DNA of 6,177 nt from the NCBI GenBank assembly GCA_045546875.1, contig JAZQDP010000071.1, positions 1-6,177 on the forward strand. The letters run 5' to 3'. This DNA is from RUG11551 sp045546875 (lineage in GTDB: Bacteria; Planctomycetota; Planctomycetia; Pirellulales; Thermoguttaceae). The position numbers and the translations under genes were made by a program. Of the stretch, positions 1-5,300 are shown piece by piece; position 1 is the stretch's first letter, and each line of letters opens with the position of its first letter. The notes below the pieces were generated by a model. That model was not told the DNA's origin, ran no database searches, and saw only the letters and a program-made list of their open reading frames with translations.

Positions 1-263
1 TCGACCGAATCCAGCCGGTCAAACAAACGCTCCTTTTCCTCTGGCGTCAAACTGTCGATAAGAGACAGAATCAGCTCGATTTTATCGCAAGAGCGCCACA
101 ATTGGAGCCACCGCCCATTAGCGGAATCGTCTAAACCCCTATAAAATAAGGGCTTTCCGTGATTTCGTTCTATACTGTTAATGTCCATAGGAGCGTTTTG
201 CGTATTATCGCAAGACGCTCTTTCTTTTTGCACAATCCCTTGATTTTCAGGGACTTGCGGCAT
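1..263 (-). CDS. Unrecognised protein, N-terminal part, running off the left edge
   Basis: A minus-strand frame stays open from about 386 to the left edge. From the ATG at 263-261 it gives 87 residues with no stop. The last third looks strongly protein-like: a Trp-rich stretch (RWLQLWR, residues 51-57) and then an amphipathic helix (about 61-86) with the motif LTPEEKERLFDRL. The antisense frames over the same bases are Ser/Arg-rich and stop early. The family is not recognised; a helix of this kind occurs in many small regulatory or adaptor proteins and proves nothing. The start is uncertain. ATG 263 has only a weak AAGG some 13 nt upstream. An ATG at 380 would overlap the end of the exporter gene by 14 bp, and an ATG at 188 has no ribosome binding site. 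The segment 191-220 is also half of a strong plus-strand terminator-like hairpin, so residues upstream of the ATG at 188 may not be translated. Confidence 0.5.
   Translation of the reverse strand, partial: MPQVPENQGIVQKERASCDNTQNAPMDINSIERNHGKPLFYRGLDDSANGRWLQLWRSCDKIELILSLIDSLTPEEKERLFDRLDSV
191..229 (+). terminator. Rho-independent terminator-like hairpin reading rightward
   Basis: GAGCGTTTTGCG (191-202) pairs with CGCAAGACGCTC (209-220) over 12 positions with one G·T wobble and a 6-base TATTAT loop. It is followed directly by TTTCTTTTT (221-229). This is a textbook intrinsic terminator for plus-strand transcription. No convincing plus-strand gene precedes it inside the window; the three plus frames close by 144. 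It may end a transcript from outside the window, or limit antisense transcription into the exporter region. It could also act as a 5' hairpin for the minus-strand gene if that gene starts at 188. Confidence 0.6.
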
Positions 264-322
264 ATTCTCTGTTTTGCCTTGCAATCCCGAATTATGCTTA
301 AAAATGTCCTGCAAGTAATGTA

Positions 323-356
323 TTACCGAATATATTTGATAATTCGTATTTGGTAA
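323..356. repeat. Imperfect inverted repeat after the exporter gene
   Basis: TTACCGAATA (323-332) pairs with TATTTGGTAA (347-356), ten positions with one G·T wobble and a 14-base AT-rich loop. It lies just past the exporter stop codon on the minus strand. No T-run follows on either strand, so it is not a classical terminator. It could be an mRNA 3'-end stabilising stem or a chance AT-rich dyad. Confidence 0.3.
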
Positions 357-366
357 GCATGACTTG

Positions 367-1044
367 TTAAAATAATTCATAGAGTATCATTGCAGCAATA
401 TACAAGAAAGATAATCCAATAATAATATTGACGCTTCGTCCCGCTTTTTGCAAAAAACTGCGAACGGGTGCAAATGAAATAAACATTGCCAGAAGGCAAA
501 AAATAATAACCGCTCCAATTAAGGCGCATACAGAAAATAGAGTTCTAATCGGCAAAGTAAATGACTCTGGAATGATGCTGGAAAAAAAGAAGATGAACCA
601 GACCATCGCCTTGACGTTGAGCAGATTGACAAGCAGACCCGTTATAAACCCTCCGCGGCTAAATACGGACTCTTCTTTTGATTCGTTTGAATGTTCATCA
701 ATATTGGCTATTGATTTGCTTCGCAGAGATTGTACGCCAAGATAGCCGATATACAGTCCGCCCAAAACGCGAATGATGGAAAAAACAAACGGATACTGTT
801 TAATCAGCCATGCAATTCCCAAGACGCAGTACGTGCAATGGAACAGCAATCCGCAGCCTATTCCCAGAGCTGTTGTCAGCCCCGTTTTAAGACCTCTGTT
901 CAAACTCGCTTGAACGACAGCCAGAAAGTCCGGTCCCGGCGTGATAACTGTCAGATAAAACAGTCCCAGTATCGACAGAAATTGAAATGTTACAGATTGG
1001 GACGCAGCGGGAGCGGCTTGAGCAAACAATATAATCGAATTCAT
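367..1044 (-). CDS. LysE/RhtB-family amino-acid exporter
   Basis: Inner-membrane efflux protein of the LysE/RhtB superfamily. Family members export amino acids or related small molecules by proton antiport; the substrate cannot be read from sequence. From ATG 1044 it has 225 residues, close to the usual 205-215 plus a short N-terminal extension. Family marks in order: first membrane segment with TPGPDF (35-40); regularly spaced glycines (G51, G55, G61, G63, G65) in the second segment; GLYIGYLGVQSLRS (96-109) ending the third segment; a charged cytoplasmic loop (about 110-130); and GFITGLLVNLLNVKA (132-146), matching the family's NxxNPKA motif with Val in place of Pro at 144. Three further hydrophobic segments follow (about 147-158, 168-191, 205-222). 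A TTG at 1053 would add three residues (TTG-TAT-AGA) and cannot be excluded. No Shine-Dalgarno precedes either start, and a terminator-like stem ends about ten bases upstream of the ATG. Family call is firm. Confidence 0.9.
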   Translation of the reverse strand: MNSIILFAQAAPAASQSVTFQFLSILGLFYLTVITPGPDFLAVVQASLNRGLKTGLTTALGIGCGLLFHCTYCVLGIAWLIKQYPFVFSIIRVLGGLYIGYLGVQSLRSKSIANIDEHSNESKEESVFSRGGFITGLLVNLLNVKAMVWFIFFFSSIIPESFTLPIRTLFSVCALIGAVIIFCLLAMFISFAPVRSFLQKAGRSVNIIIGLSFLYIAAMILYELF

Positions 1045-1050
1045 TCTATA

Positions 1051-1080
1051 CAAAACAGCCGCCGGAAAAACCGACGGCTG
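1051..1080 (-). terminator. Probable intrinsic terminator after the oxidoreductase gene
   Basis: Read on the minus strand, CAGCCGTCGG (1080-1071) and CCGGCGGCTG (1065-1056) form a 10-position GC-rich stem with one G·T wobble around a T5 loop. TTTTG (1055-1051) follows. The U-tract is short, so efficiency is uncertain. It lies 84 bp beyond the oxidoreductase stop codon and ends only 6 bases before the upstream TTG/ATG start area of the exporter. It could therefore also act as an attenuator or a translation-masking stem for the exporter. Confidence 0.55.
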
Positions 1081-1101
1081 AACGAATACCTTTATGTAAC
1101 A

Positions 1102-1159
1102 TTGTTAACGTTTGCCAGCATTACAAAGCATCATAACGCTGGCAAGAACTGTTTAACAA
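1102..1159. repeat. Two-tier hairpin between the oxidoreductase and exporter genes
   Basis: TTGCCAGC (1112-1119) pairs perfectly with GCTGGCAA (1138-1145). An outer pair TTGTTAA (1102-1108) with TTAACAA (1153-1159) flanks it, separated by small internal loops. It starts 5 bases past the oxidoreductase stop on the minus strand and is followed by no T-run. A role as 3' stabiliser of the oxidoreductase mRNA, or as part of a leader for the exporter, is possible. Confidence 0.4.
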
Positions 1160-1163
1160 CAAA

Positions 1164-2519
1164 TTAGTCCAAGCGATATTCGCCGCGATACTTCGGTTTG
1201 ACAAGCAGTTCCATGGCTTCTTTGCCCTTAGGATTGTTAGTGATCTTCATGTTGGCGGCGTCCCATTCGACCAGTTCGCCCTTGACTTCTTTTTCCGGTG
1301 CGCCGTAGACAGCGAGGTTGCCCAACAGAATCGTTTCGGTCAGCTTGCTTGCGTAAGTAATGAAGTTGGAGTGACCCGGTTTGGAATCGAAACCGCCCTT
1401 GATGTGATTGACCCATTCCTGGAAGTGTCCCGGAGACTGTTCCCATTCGAGGTCAGCCGGAATTTCGACCTTTTCTTTGGTGTCGGCTTTGAACAGCGAG
1501 AGCTGATCGCAGTAGTCGCCGCCAGCGAGCATGATGATCTTGGTTCCGAAAATGCAGGAACCAGTGTTGGGCAGCTGAGCGAAACCGGCAATCTTTTCAG
1601 CGGGCATCTTCTTTCCACCGTCATACCAGAACGCCTTGACAGCTTTGCGTTCAGCGGTTTCCGGGAACTGGAATTCGATGATGCTCCACTGCGGCATGGT
1701 TTCGTAATTGTGACCAGAAGTGGTGGCGACAACGGAAGATGGGTCTGCCAGTTTGCAGGCAGCGTAGGGCATGTTGAACGTATGGCAAGCCATGTCGCCC
1801 AGAGCGCCGGTGCCGAAATCCCAGTATCCACGCCATGAGAACGGGTGATATCCGTCAGCGTAGGGACGTTCCGGAGCAACGCCCAGCCAGTGTTCCCAAT
1901 CCAGGAAGTTCGGAACCGGTTTGGAAGCAGGACGTCCGCCGCCTTGCGGCCAAATCGGACGGTTGGTCCAAACGTGAGCTTCGAGCAGGTCGCCGAGGAA
2001 TCCGATCTTGCAAAGGGCTTCGCAAATGCGGAGGAATTTATTGGCGGTACCCTGGTTGCCCATCTGAGTACAGCACTTGTTTTCAGCTGCGACTTTCGCC
2101 ATCATACGAGCTTCGTAAATGGTTCGGGTCATCGGTTTCTGGCAGAAGCAGTGTTTGCCAAGACGCATACCCATCAAGCAGGCGGGAGCGTGCATGTGGT
2201 CTGGAACTGAGCAGGTGAAGGCGTCAATCTTATCGCCCATCTTGTCAAACATTTCGCGGAAATCGGAAAATTCTGGCAAGTTTCCATAACGTTTCAGAGC
2301 GCCGCGACGTTTATTGGCGTCGGTATCGCAAATTGCGACCAGGTTGCCGGAGTTGGCGGCGTCAGCCGTGTCAGAACCGCCCTTGCCGGAAACGCCGATA
2401 GCGGCAAAGTTAATCTTTTCGTTCGGCGATTCGCCAGAGGCGAGATTGTGCATCAGAATAACGCCCGCGCCAGCAACGGCTGTGGACTTCAAAAAGTTAC
2501 GACGTGAAGTCTTTAACAT
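1164..2519 (-). CDS. Tat-exported Gfo/Idh/MocA-family oxidoreductase
   Basis: NAD(P)-dependent dehydrogenase-like protein of the Gfo/Idh/MocA family, 451 residues, probably acting outside the cytoplasm on sugars or sugar derivatives. The substrate is not deducible. The N-terminus carries a twin-arginine signal, SRRNFLK (5-11), then a hydrophobic stretch (13-27). The Rossmann domain begins at about 36, with GVSGKGG (42-48) as the dinucleotide-binding loop and D65/D67 ending the second strand. VPDHMHA (105-111) matches the family's TPDxxHA segment. CQKP (126-129) replaces the usual EKP; the lysine is retained. In the C-terminal domain, GALGDMACH (238-246) holds the Asp/His pair expected near the active site. 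I chose ATG 2519 because AGGAG lies 8 bases upstream and the Tat motif follows at once; the longer reading from GTG 2636 adds 39 residues ahead of the signal and is unlikely. The gene is markedly more GC-rich than its neighbours. Confidence 0.93.
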   Translation of the reverse strand: MLKTSRRNFLKSTAVAGAGVILMHNLASGESPNEKINFAAIGVSGKGGSDTADAANSGNLVAICDTDANKRRGALKRYGNLPEFSDFREMFDKMGDKIDAFTCSVPDHMHAPACLMGMRLGKHCFCQKPMTRTIYEARMMAKVAAENKCCTQMGNQGTANKFLRICEALCKIGFLGDLLEAHVWTNRPIWPQGGGRPASKPVPNFLDWEHWLGVAPERPYADGYHPFSWRGYWDFGTGALGDMACHTFNMPYAACKLADPSSVVATTSGHNYETMPQWSIIEFQFPETAERKAVKAFWYDGGKKMPAEKIAGFAQLPNTGSCIFGTKIIMLAGGDYCDQLSLFKADTKEKVEIPADLEWEQSPGHFQEWVNHIKGGFDSKPGHSNFITYASKLTETILLGNLAVYGAPEKEVKGELVEWDAANMKITNNPKGKEAMELLVKPKYRGEYRLD

Positions 2520-2527
2520 GGAATAAT

Positions 2528-2532
2528 CTCCT
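2528..2532 (-). promoter_or_regulatory. Ribosome binding site fixing the oxidoreductase start
   Basis: On the minus strand AGGAG sits 8 bases before ATG 2519. It is the clearest Shine-Dalgarno among the minus-strand genes here. It decides against the upstream GTG at 2636, which would place 39 residues in front of the Tat signal. Confidence 0.8.
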
Positions 2533-2649
2533 ATAAAATAATTGATGGGGTGATAAACATCAGGAGTTTTTTTAACAGGGATTGCATGCTCTCTATTAGT
2601 GAAACTTCCTGCAGCATCTTTAAATAATCTACGCACCCAGACGTTTATA

Positions 2650-2699
2650 TATTGAATTTATCGTCTGCTAAACAGACATTCTAAATCCAAAATTCAATA
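2650..2699 (-). repeat. Nested inverted repeat in the oxidoreductase leader
   Basis: Outer arms TATTGAATTT (2650-2659) and AAATTCAATA (2690-2699) are perfectly complementary. Between them lies a perfect inner dyad, GTCTG (2663-2667) and CAGAC (2673-2677), with a 5-base loop. If transcription begins near 2737 this would fold in the 5' leader some 130-180 bases before the start codon. The outer stem is AT-rich, so stability is modest. No known riboswitch class is recognised. Confidence 0.4.
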
Positions 2700-2743
2700 A
2701 TTTTCCAATTGATAAATCGCCCATTCTGCGTAAGTTTAATTTA

Positions 2744-2772
2744 ATTTTACCGTATTGCAAAATGAATTGCAA
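2744..2772 (-). promoter_or_regulatory. Candidate sigma70-type promoter for the oxidoreductase
   Basis: On the minus strand TTGCAA (2772-2767) is spaced 17 bases from TAAAAT (2749-2744), matching 4/6 and 5/6 of the consensus. The predicted transcript would start near 2737, giving a leader of about 220 bases. A perfect 7-bp dyad (ATTGCAA 2754-2760, TTGCAAT 2767-2773) covers the -35 box and spacer and could be an operator. In such AT-rich DNA this match can arise by chance. Confidence 0.3.
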
Positions 2773-2843
2773 TAGTCGGGACGAACTTTTTTGTATTTTT
2801 TTTGAAAATTTTTGCTTTATTTTATTGTAGGTAGAATTTGATT

Positions 2844-4493
2844 TTATTCAAGTTCTGCATTTGGTCGGATTGACAGGAACCAGGATTTCCATTTTGCGAT
2901 GGCTTTATCACGCTGAACCTCATCGAAACCTTCTTGTGGTCCATAGCCGCCATTGAGTTTTCTGGCAATGGTGCATAGTGAATCGCGCGCCGCTAAAACG
3001 ACAGTTTCATCTGGATCTGTCAGAGCGTAGAGCAAAACCGGAACGTTGTCCAATTCCCCGCTTTTTCCCAGAGCTTTGACAGCAGCGATTCTCCGTTCCG
3101 GCTTGGGGTCAGAGACAAGTTTTTGAATCTGTTTGGCGGTTTCAGTCATAATTGCTTTTGCCAGTTCGGGCGGCATTTCGTCAAGTGAATCTACCGCGGC
3201 TTCTAAAGCCTCGTTATCTGGATCTTTTAGAGCTTCAAGCATTTCTTCAGCCGTTGTCGGGGCGCGTTTCGAGACAACTTTACCGTTTCTTACCGTTGAT
3301 CGGGTCATGTCTGTTGGGAACCCTTTTCCGCCGATAAGTTCGCCCCCTCCTAAATAGAGATCTTTTTCAATGGCTCGTTTGGTTGAACGCATTAAAAATA
3401 ATGCGGCAAACGCTGTGGCGCATATCGTTTTACAACTGTCGCTGACTGCGCCATCGCTTGTCATATTATTAAGAATCCTGTGAGCAATAGCGTTATACCA
3501 ATATGGAGACGGATCAATCGTGCCTCCGTCAAGCAGTTCGCGAAAACTTTCGTATCGTTCAACTGCGTAATAATAGTAATAAGGCCAAGAGGCATAATCT
3601 ACAGAAAAGTTTTTGTCAAACCAGGCGTTTCCATTCTTTTTGACGTCCGCAACCGCTTTAGGCGACGTTGTTGAACGATAGTTGCGTTGCATGTCTTTGT
3701 TTTGGTCAACCGGTTTTAAGGCGTCTTGTAAGACGTTGTTTACCGGAGCGTTTCTGCCAATGTTTAAAATGTCTGAAAGAATATACAGACTTCCCAATCC
3801 GGCAGCTGTCATACAAAGCCCGGTTTGAGACTGTTTAACAGGCTGACCTATTTTTTCGGCGACGACTCCTTGGTAGCCAAAACAACCTTCCGGATCTTGG
3901 GTTCGTAATAACCAATCGATAGCTTGTTCTCCGGATTTCATATTTAGAGGAAGTTTTGCTTTCATAAGCGTCCACGTTGAAAGAACGCCATATTGAGTTT
4001 GAGACGTGTCTCCCGTTTCGTTGTAGGAATACCCCCAACCTCCGTGCGGCTTTTGACGATCTAAAAGACTTTTATATAATGCGTCGATAATAGGTTTATT
4101 GCCAACAGGGTCGAACTCTACCAAAAAAATCAATCCGATGCCGGTTTCGTAGATGTCCAGCCCGCCAGTTTTAGGATCAAGAGCCGCCTTTTCTTTCAAA
4201 GCGTTGATTGTATCGACATAAATCTGGTGATGAGTTTCTCCCGTATGTTTGAAATACGCCAAAGCCGCTAACGCTTTTCCACCGGCGCGATCCTCCTGTT
4301 TGTATTTAGCGGCAATATAGGCGCACATTTTATCTAATGCGGCAACAACCTCAGGGGATTTAGGCGTCAGTTTTGGCAATGCCGGCTGCTGTTCGTCGGC
4401 AAATAGCGGCGCACTAAAACTCAAAACGCTTAATAAGGATAGAGCTAGAATCAATACGTATACAGGAATTTTACAATATGAGTGATGTACCAT
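2844..4493 (-). CDS. Exported prenyltransferase/squalene-oxidase-repeat protein with C-terminal HEAT-like region
   Basis: Predicted secreted protein of 549 residues. The N-terminus is a signal peptide: Lys8, a hydrophobic core (about 11-31), likely cleavage near FA-DE (31-34). Residues about 45-375 look like an alpha/alpha-toroid of the prenyltransferase/squalene-oxidase repeat type. Repeat turns are HGGWGYSYNETGDTSQTQYG (150-169) and TQDPEGCFGYQG (198-209). WPYYYYYAVER (303-313) and a later Cys/Ala-rich helix near 351-370 also fit planctomycete members. I see no DxDD motif of squalene-hopene cyclases, so cyclase activity should not be assumed. Residues about 415-512 are helical and fit HEAT-like repeats (PERRIAAVKALGKSG, 465-479; a second unit at 484-511). 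A scaffold or binding role at the cell surface is an inference; the substrate is unknown. The start ATG 4493 has no clear Shine-Dalgarno but is supported by the signal peptide. Confidence 0.85.
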   Translation of the reverse strand: MVHHSYCKIPVYVLILALSLLSVLSFSAPLFADEQQPALPKLTPKSPEVVAALDKMCAYIAAKYKQEDRAGGKALAALAYFKHTGETHHQIYVDTINALKEKAALDPKTGGLDIYETGIGLIFLVEFDPVGNKPIIDALYKSLLDRQKPHGGWGYSYNETGDTSQTQYGVLSTWTLMKAKLPLNMKSGEQAIDWLLRTQDPEGCFGYQGVVAEKIGQPVKQSQTGLCMTAAGLGSLYILSDILNIGRNAPVNNVLQDALKPVDQNKDMQRNYRSTTSPKAVADVKKNGNAWFDKNFSVDYASWPYYYYYAVERYESFRELLDGGTIDPSPYWYNAIAHRILNNMTSDGAVSDSCKTICATAFAALFLMRSTKRAIEKDLYLGGGELIGGKGFPTDMTRSTVRNGKVVSKRAPTTAEEMLEALKDPDNEALEAAVDSLDEMPPELAKAIMTETAKQIQKLVSDPKPERRIAAVKALGKSGELDNVPVLLYALTDPDETVVLAARDSLCTIARKLNGGYGPQEGFDEVQRDKAIAKWKSWFLSIRPNAELE

Positions 4494-4525
4494 GACTTTT
4501 CAAAATAAACGTGAATACAATTGAG

Positions 4526-4537
4526 ACGCAATTGCGT
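4526..4537. promoter_or_regulatory. Perfect 12-bp palindrome upstream of the exported repeat protein
   Basis: ACGCAATTGCGT is its own reverse complement. After one mismatch the symmetry resumes for two more bases each side (GA...TC, 4523-4540). It lies 33 bp upstream of ATG 4493, in the probable 5' region of that gene. An operator for a dimeric regulator is possible; no named site is recognised. Confidence 0.35.
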
Positions 4538-4549
4538 TTCTATAACCTT

Positions 4550-4564
4550 CCATATATAATATGG
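4550..4564. promoter_or_regulatory. CCATAT-ATA-ATATGG dyad upstream of the exported repeat protein
   Basis: Perfect 6-bp arms (4550-4555 and 4559-4564) around a 3-base centre, 57 bp upstream of ATG 4493 and 13 bp from the 12-bp palindrome. TATTAT and TATATA within it could serve as a -10 element on the minus strand. No -35 box at 16-18 bases fits well; TTGATA and TTGACT upstream are at the wrong spacing. The promoter of this gene is therefore unresolved. Confidence 0.3.
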
Positions 4565-4610
4565 TATCAAGAAAAAGAGAAAAAGTCAAGGAGTCGAACA
4601 GAAAAAATAT

Positions 4611-4645
4611 AAAAAAATCGTTTGGAATTTATAAGTTCCAAACGA
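4611..4645 (-). terminator. Intrinsic terminator of the tRNA-Ser gene
   Basis: On the minus strand TCGTTTGGAA (4645-4636) and TTCCAAACGA (4627-4618) form a perfect 10-bp stem around an 8-base loop. Seven T residues follow immediately (4617-4611). It begins 9 bases beyond the tRNA discriminator base, so it should end the tRNA transcript and separate it from the downstream protein gene. Confidence 0.88.
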
Positions 4646-4654
4646 CATCTAAAG

Positions 4655-4737
4655 CGGAGGACACGAGATTCGAACTCGCAACCCCAGAAAGGGGCGCCTC
4701 ATTTCCAATGAGGTTGCTAGCCATTCGCTTATCCTCC
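4655..4737 (-). tRNA. tRNA-Ser (anticodon GGA)
   Basis: Class II tRNA of 83 nt read on the minus strand. The acceptor stem GGAGGAT pairs with GTCCTCC (last pair T·G). The anticodon stem CCTCA/TGAGG encloses loop TTGGAAA, giving anticodon GGA, which reads UCC/UCU serine codons. A variable arm CCCC-TTTCT-GGGG identifies the long-arm type. The T-arm GCGAG-TTCGAAT-CTCGT is canonical, and discriminator G73 fits serine. No 3' CCA is encoded. The D-arm is odd: only 17 bases separate acceptor and anticodon stems, position 8 is A instead of U, and the D-stem pairs firmly at only two positions. Promoter and terminator are both well placed, which argues for a functional gene, but the D-arm leaves some doubt. 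Confidence 0.88.
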
Positions 4738-4762
4738 CAATGGCATGTTTAATTATGCTGGA

Positions 4763-4790
4763 ATTTTACCAGAATCGTTTTTTTCGTCAA
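4763..4790 (-). promoter_or_regulatory. Sigma70-type promoter of the tRNA-Ser gene
   Basis: On the minus strand TTGACG (4790-4785) is spaced 16 bases from TAAAAT (4768-4763), each matching 5/6 of the consensus. Transcription would begin near 4756, about 20 bases before the mature tRNA 5' end. It is back to back with a plus-strand promoter at 4815-4843. A run of seven G (4793-4799) lies just upstream of the -35 box. Confidence 0.65.
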
Positions 4791-4814
4791 GAGGGGGGGA
4801 AAAAGAATTTGAGT

Positions 4815-4843
4815 TTGAATTGTAGAACGATATGCGTTACAAT
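4815..4843 (+). promoter_or_regulatory. Candidate promoter for the 73-codon gene
   Basis: TTGAAT (4815-4820), 17-base spacer, TACAAT (4838-4843), matching 4/6 and 5/6 of the consensus. Transcription would start near 4850, leaving an AT-rich leader of about 120 bases before ATG 4970. A second weaker TATAGA box at 4929 lies closer to the gene. It diverges from the tRNA promoter, and the 232-bp gap 4738-4969 holds nothing else I can name. Confidence 0.45.
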
Positions 4844-4969
4844 AGCTAAATGAACATAATTATAACAGAATTATATAAATATATAAAATTTTTAGGATTT
4901 CTTTGTGCTTTTTGGCTTCGTTTTTCGTATAGAATATTAGAAAGACACAATATTAAGAAAGGATGACTT

Positions 4970-5191
4970 ATGCAAATCAATTACAATTTCCCTTATTTTC
5001 AAAAACGCCTTACTCCTCGTCATAAAGCTCGTTTGGAGTCGCTTTTATCGACAATCGAGCAGTCGAACGATAAAAACGACGACTGTTCAACCGCTGCGAT
5101 TGCGACAACGCAAGCCGCAAACGTTTCCGAATCTGCATCGAACGATGTTAAAGTCCAGGGAAATTTGCAGACATTCAAACAGCTTCCGTAG
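4970..5191 (+). CDS. Small protein of unknown function, 73 residues
   Basis: The family is not recognised. It is probably a real gene: ATG 4970 has a good Shine-Dalgarno (AAAGGA, 4958-4963) 6 bases upstream and a plausible promoter further up. The protein is soluble and has no signal peptide or membrane segment. A basic N-terminal part (residues 1-32) contains an amphipathic helix around LTPRHKARLESLLSTIEQS. A low-complexity Ala/Ser/Thr/Asn-rich tail (about 40-65) looks disordered. It is followed on the same strand, after 109 bp with a nested stem-loop, by the 267-codon gene, so the two may be functionally linked. A spurious ORF cannot be fully excluded. Confidence 0.6.
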   Translation: MQINYNFPYFQKRLTPRHKARLESLLSTIEQSNDKNDDCSTAAIATTQAANVSESASNDVKVQGNLQTFKQLP

Positions 5192-5213
5192 GATTTGTGA
5201 GGATTTTAGATTG

Positions 5214-5267
5214 AATGTTGCATAAGTTGTCAGCAACTTGAGGCTTGTTATTGCTTAATGCAACATT
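5214..5267. repeat. Nested stem-loop between the two plus-strand genes
   Basis: Outer arms AATGTTGCAT (5214-5223) and ATGCAACATT (5258-5267) are perfectly complementary over 10 bp. Inside, AAGTTG (5224-5229) and CAACTT (5234-5239) form a 6-bp hairpin with a 4-base loop. A third pairing, GTTGC (5217-5221) with GCAAC (5233-5237), would exclude the other two, so alternative folds exist. There is no T-run, so it is not a standard terminator. The right outer arm lies between the -35 and -10 boxes of a candidate promoter, so it could equally be a DNA operator. Confidence 0.5.
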
Positions 5268-5273
5268 TACAAA
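5245..5273 (+). promoter_or_regulatory. Candidate promoter of the 267-codon gene
   Basis: TTGTTA (5245-5250), 17-base spacer, TACAAA (5268-5273), each 4/6 of the consensus. Transcription would start near 5280, about 20 bases before ATG 5301 and just ahead of its Shine-Dalgarno. The right arm of the nested dyad fills the spacer, suggesting possible repression by a bound protein. Confidence 0.35.
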
Positions 5274-5300
5274 GGGTTATGATTAAAAAGGGAACGTTAT

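Larger units (their letters stand above)
2520..2843. other. Gene-free 324-bp stretch upstream of the oxidoreductase
   Basis: No credible coding region on either strand. It is AT-rich, most of all at 2787-2826, where there are long T-runs on the plus strand. It holds the oxidoreductase RBS, a nested inverted repeat (2650-2699), a short dyad overlapping a candidate promoter (2744-2773), and the 3' flank of the exported repeat protein. No GC stem followed by a T-run is visible after that protein's stop, so its terminator is not identified. Confidence 0.7.

Noticed and set aside
159..356. 65-codon plus-strand frame near the left edge
   Set aside because: GTG start without a ribosome binding site; it runs through the terminator hairpin and lies opposite a better minus-strand frame.
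428..1167. Two plus-strand frames of 105 and 145 codons
   Set aside because: Both lie opposite the LysE-family gene, which has clear family motifs; they are antisense shadows.
1340..2218. Several long frames on both strands within the oxidoreductase gene
   Set aside because: They are by-products of the GC-rich codons of a well-supported gene and resemble no protein family.
2520..2636. Upstream extension of the oxidoreductase from a GTG at 2636
   Set aside because: It puts 39 residues before a Tat signal that must be N-terminal, while ATG 2519 has AGGAG at ideal spacing.
2787..2826. Terminator in the T-rich stretch after the exported repeat protein
   Set aside because: The T-runs are on the plus strand, no GC stem precedes them, and the gene reads on the minus strand.
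4561..4752. 63-codon plus-strand frame
   Set aside because: It covers the tRNA-Ser gene and its terminator on the other strand.
4655..4970. Genomic island integrated at the tRNA-Ser gene
   Set aside because: The AT-rich genes lie on the 5' side of the tRNA, whereas integrases usually use the 3' end. No integrase and no duplicated tRNA 3' end is visible.
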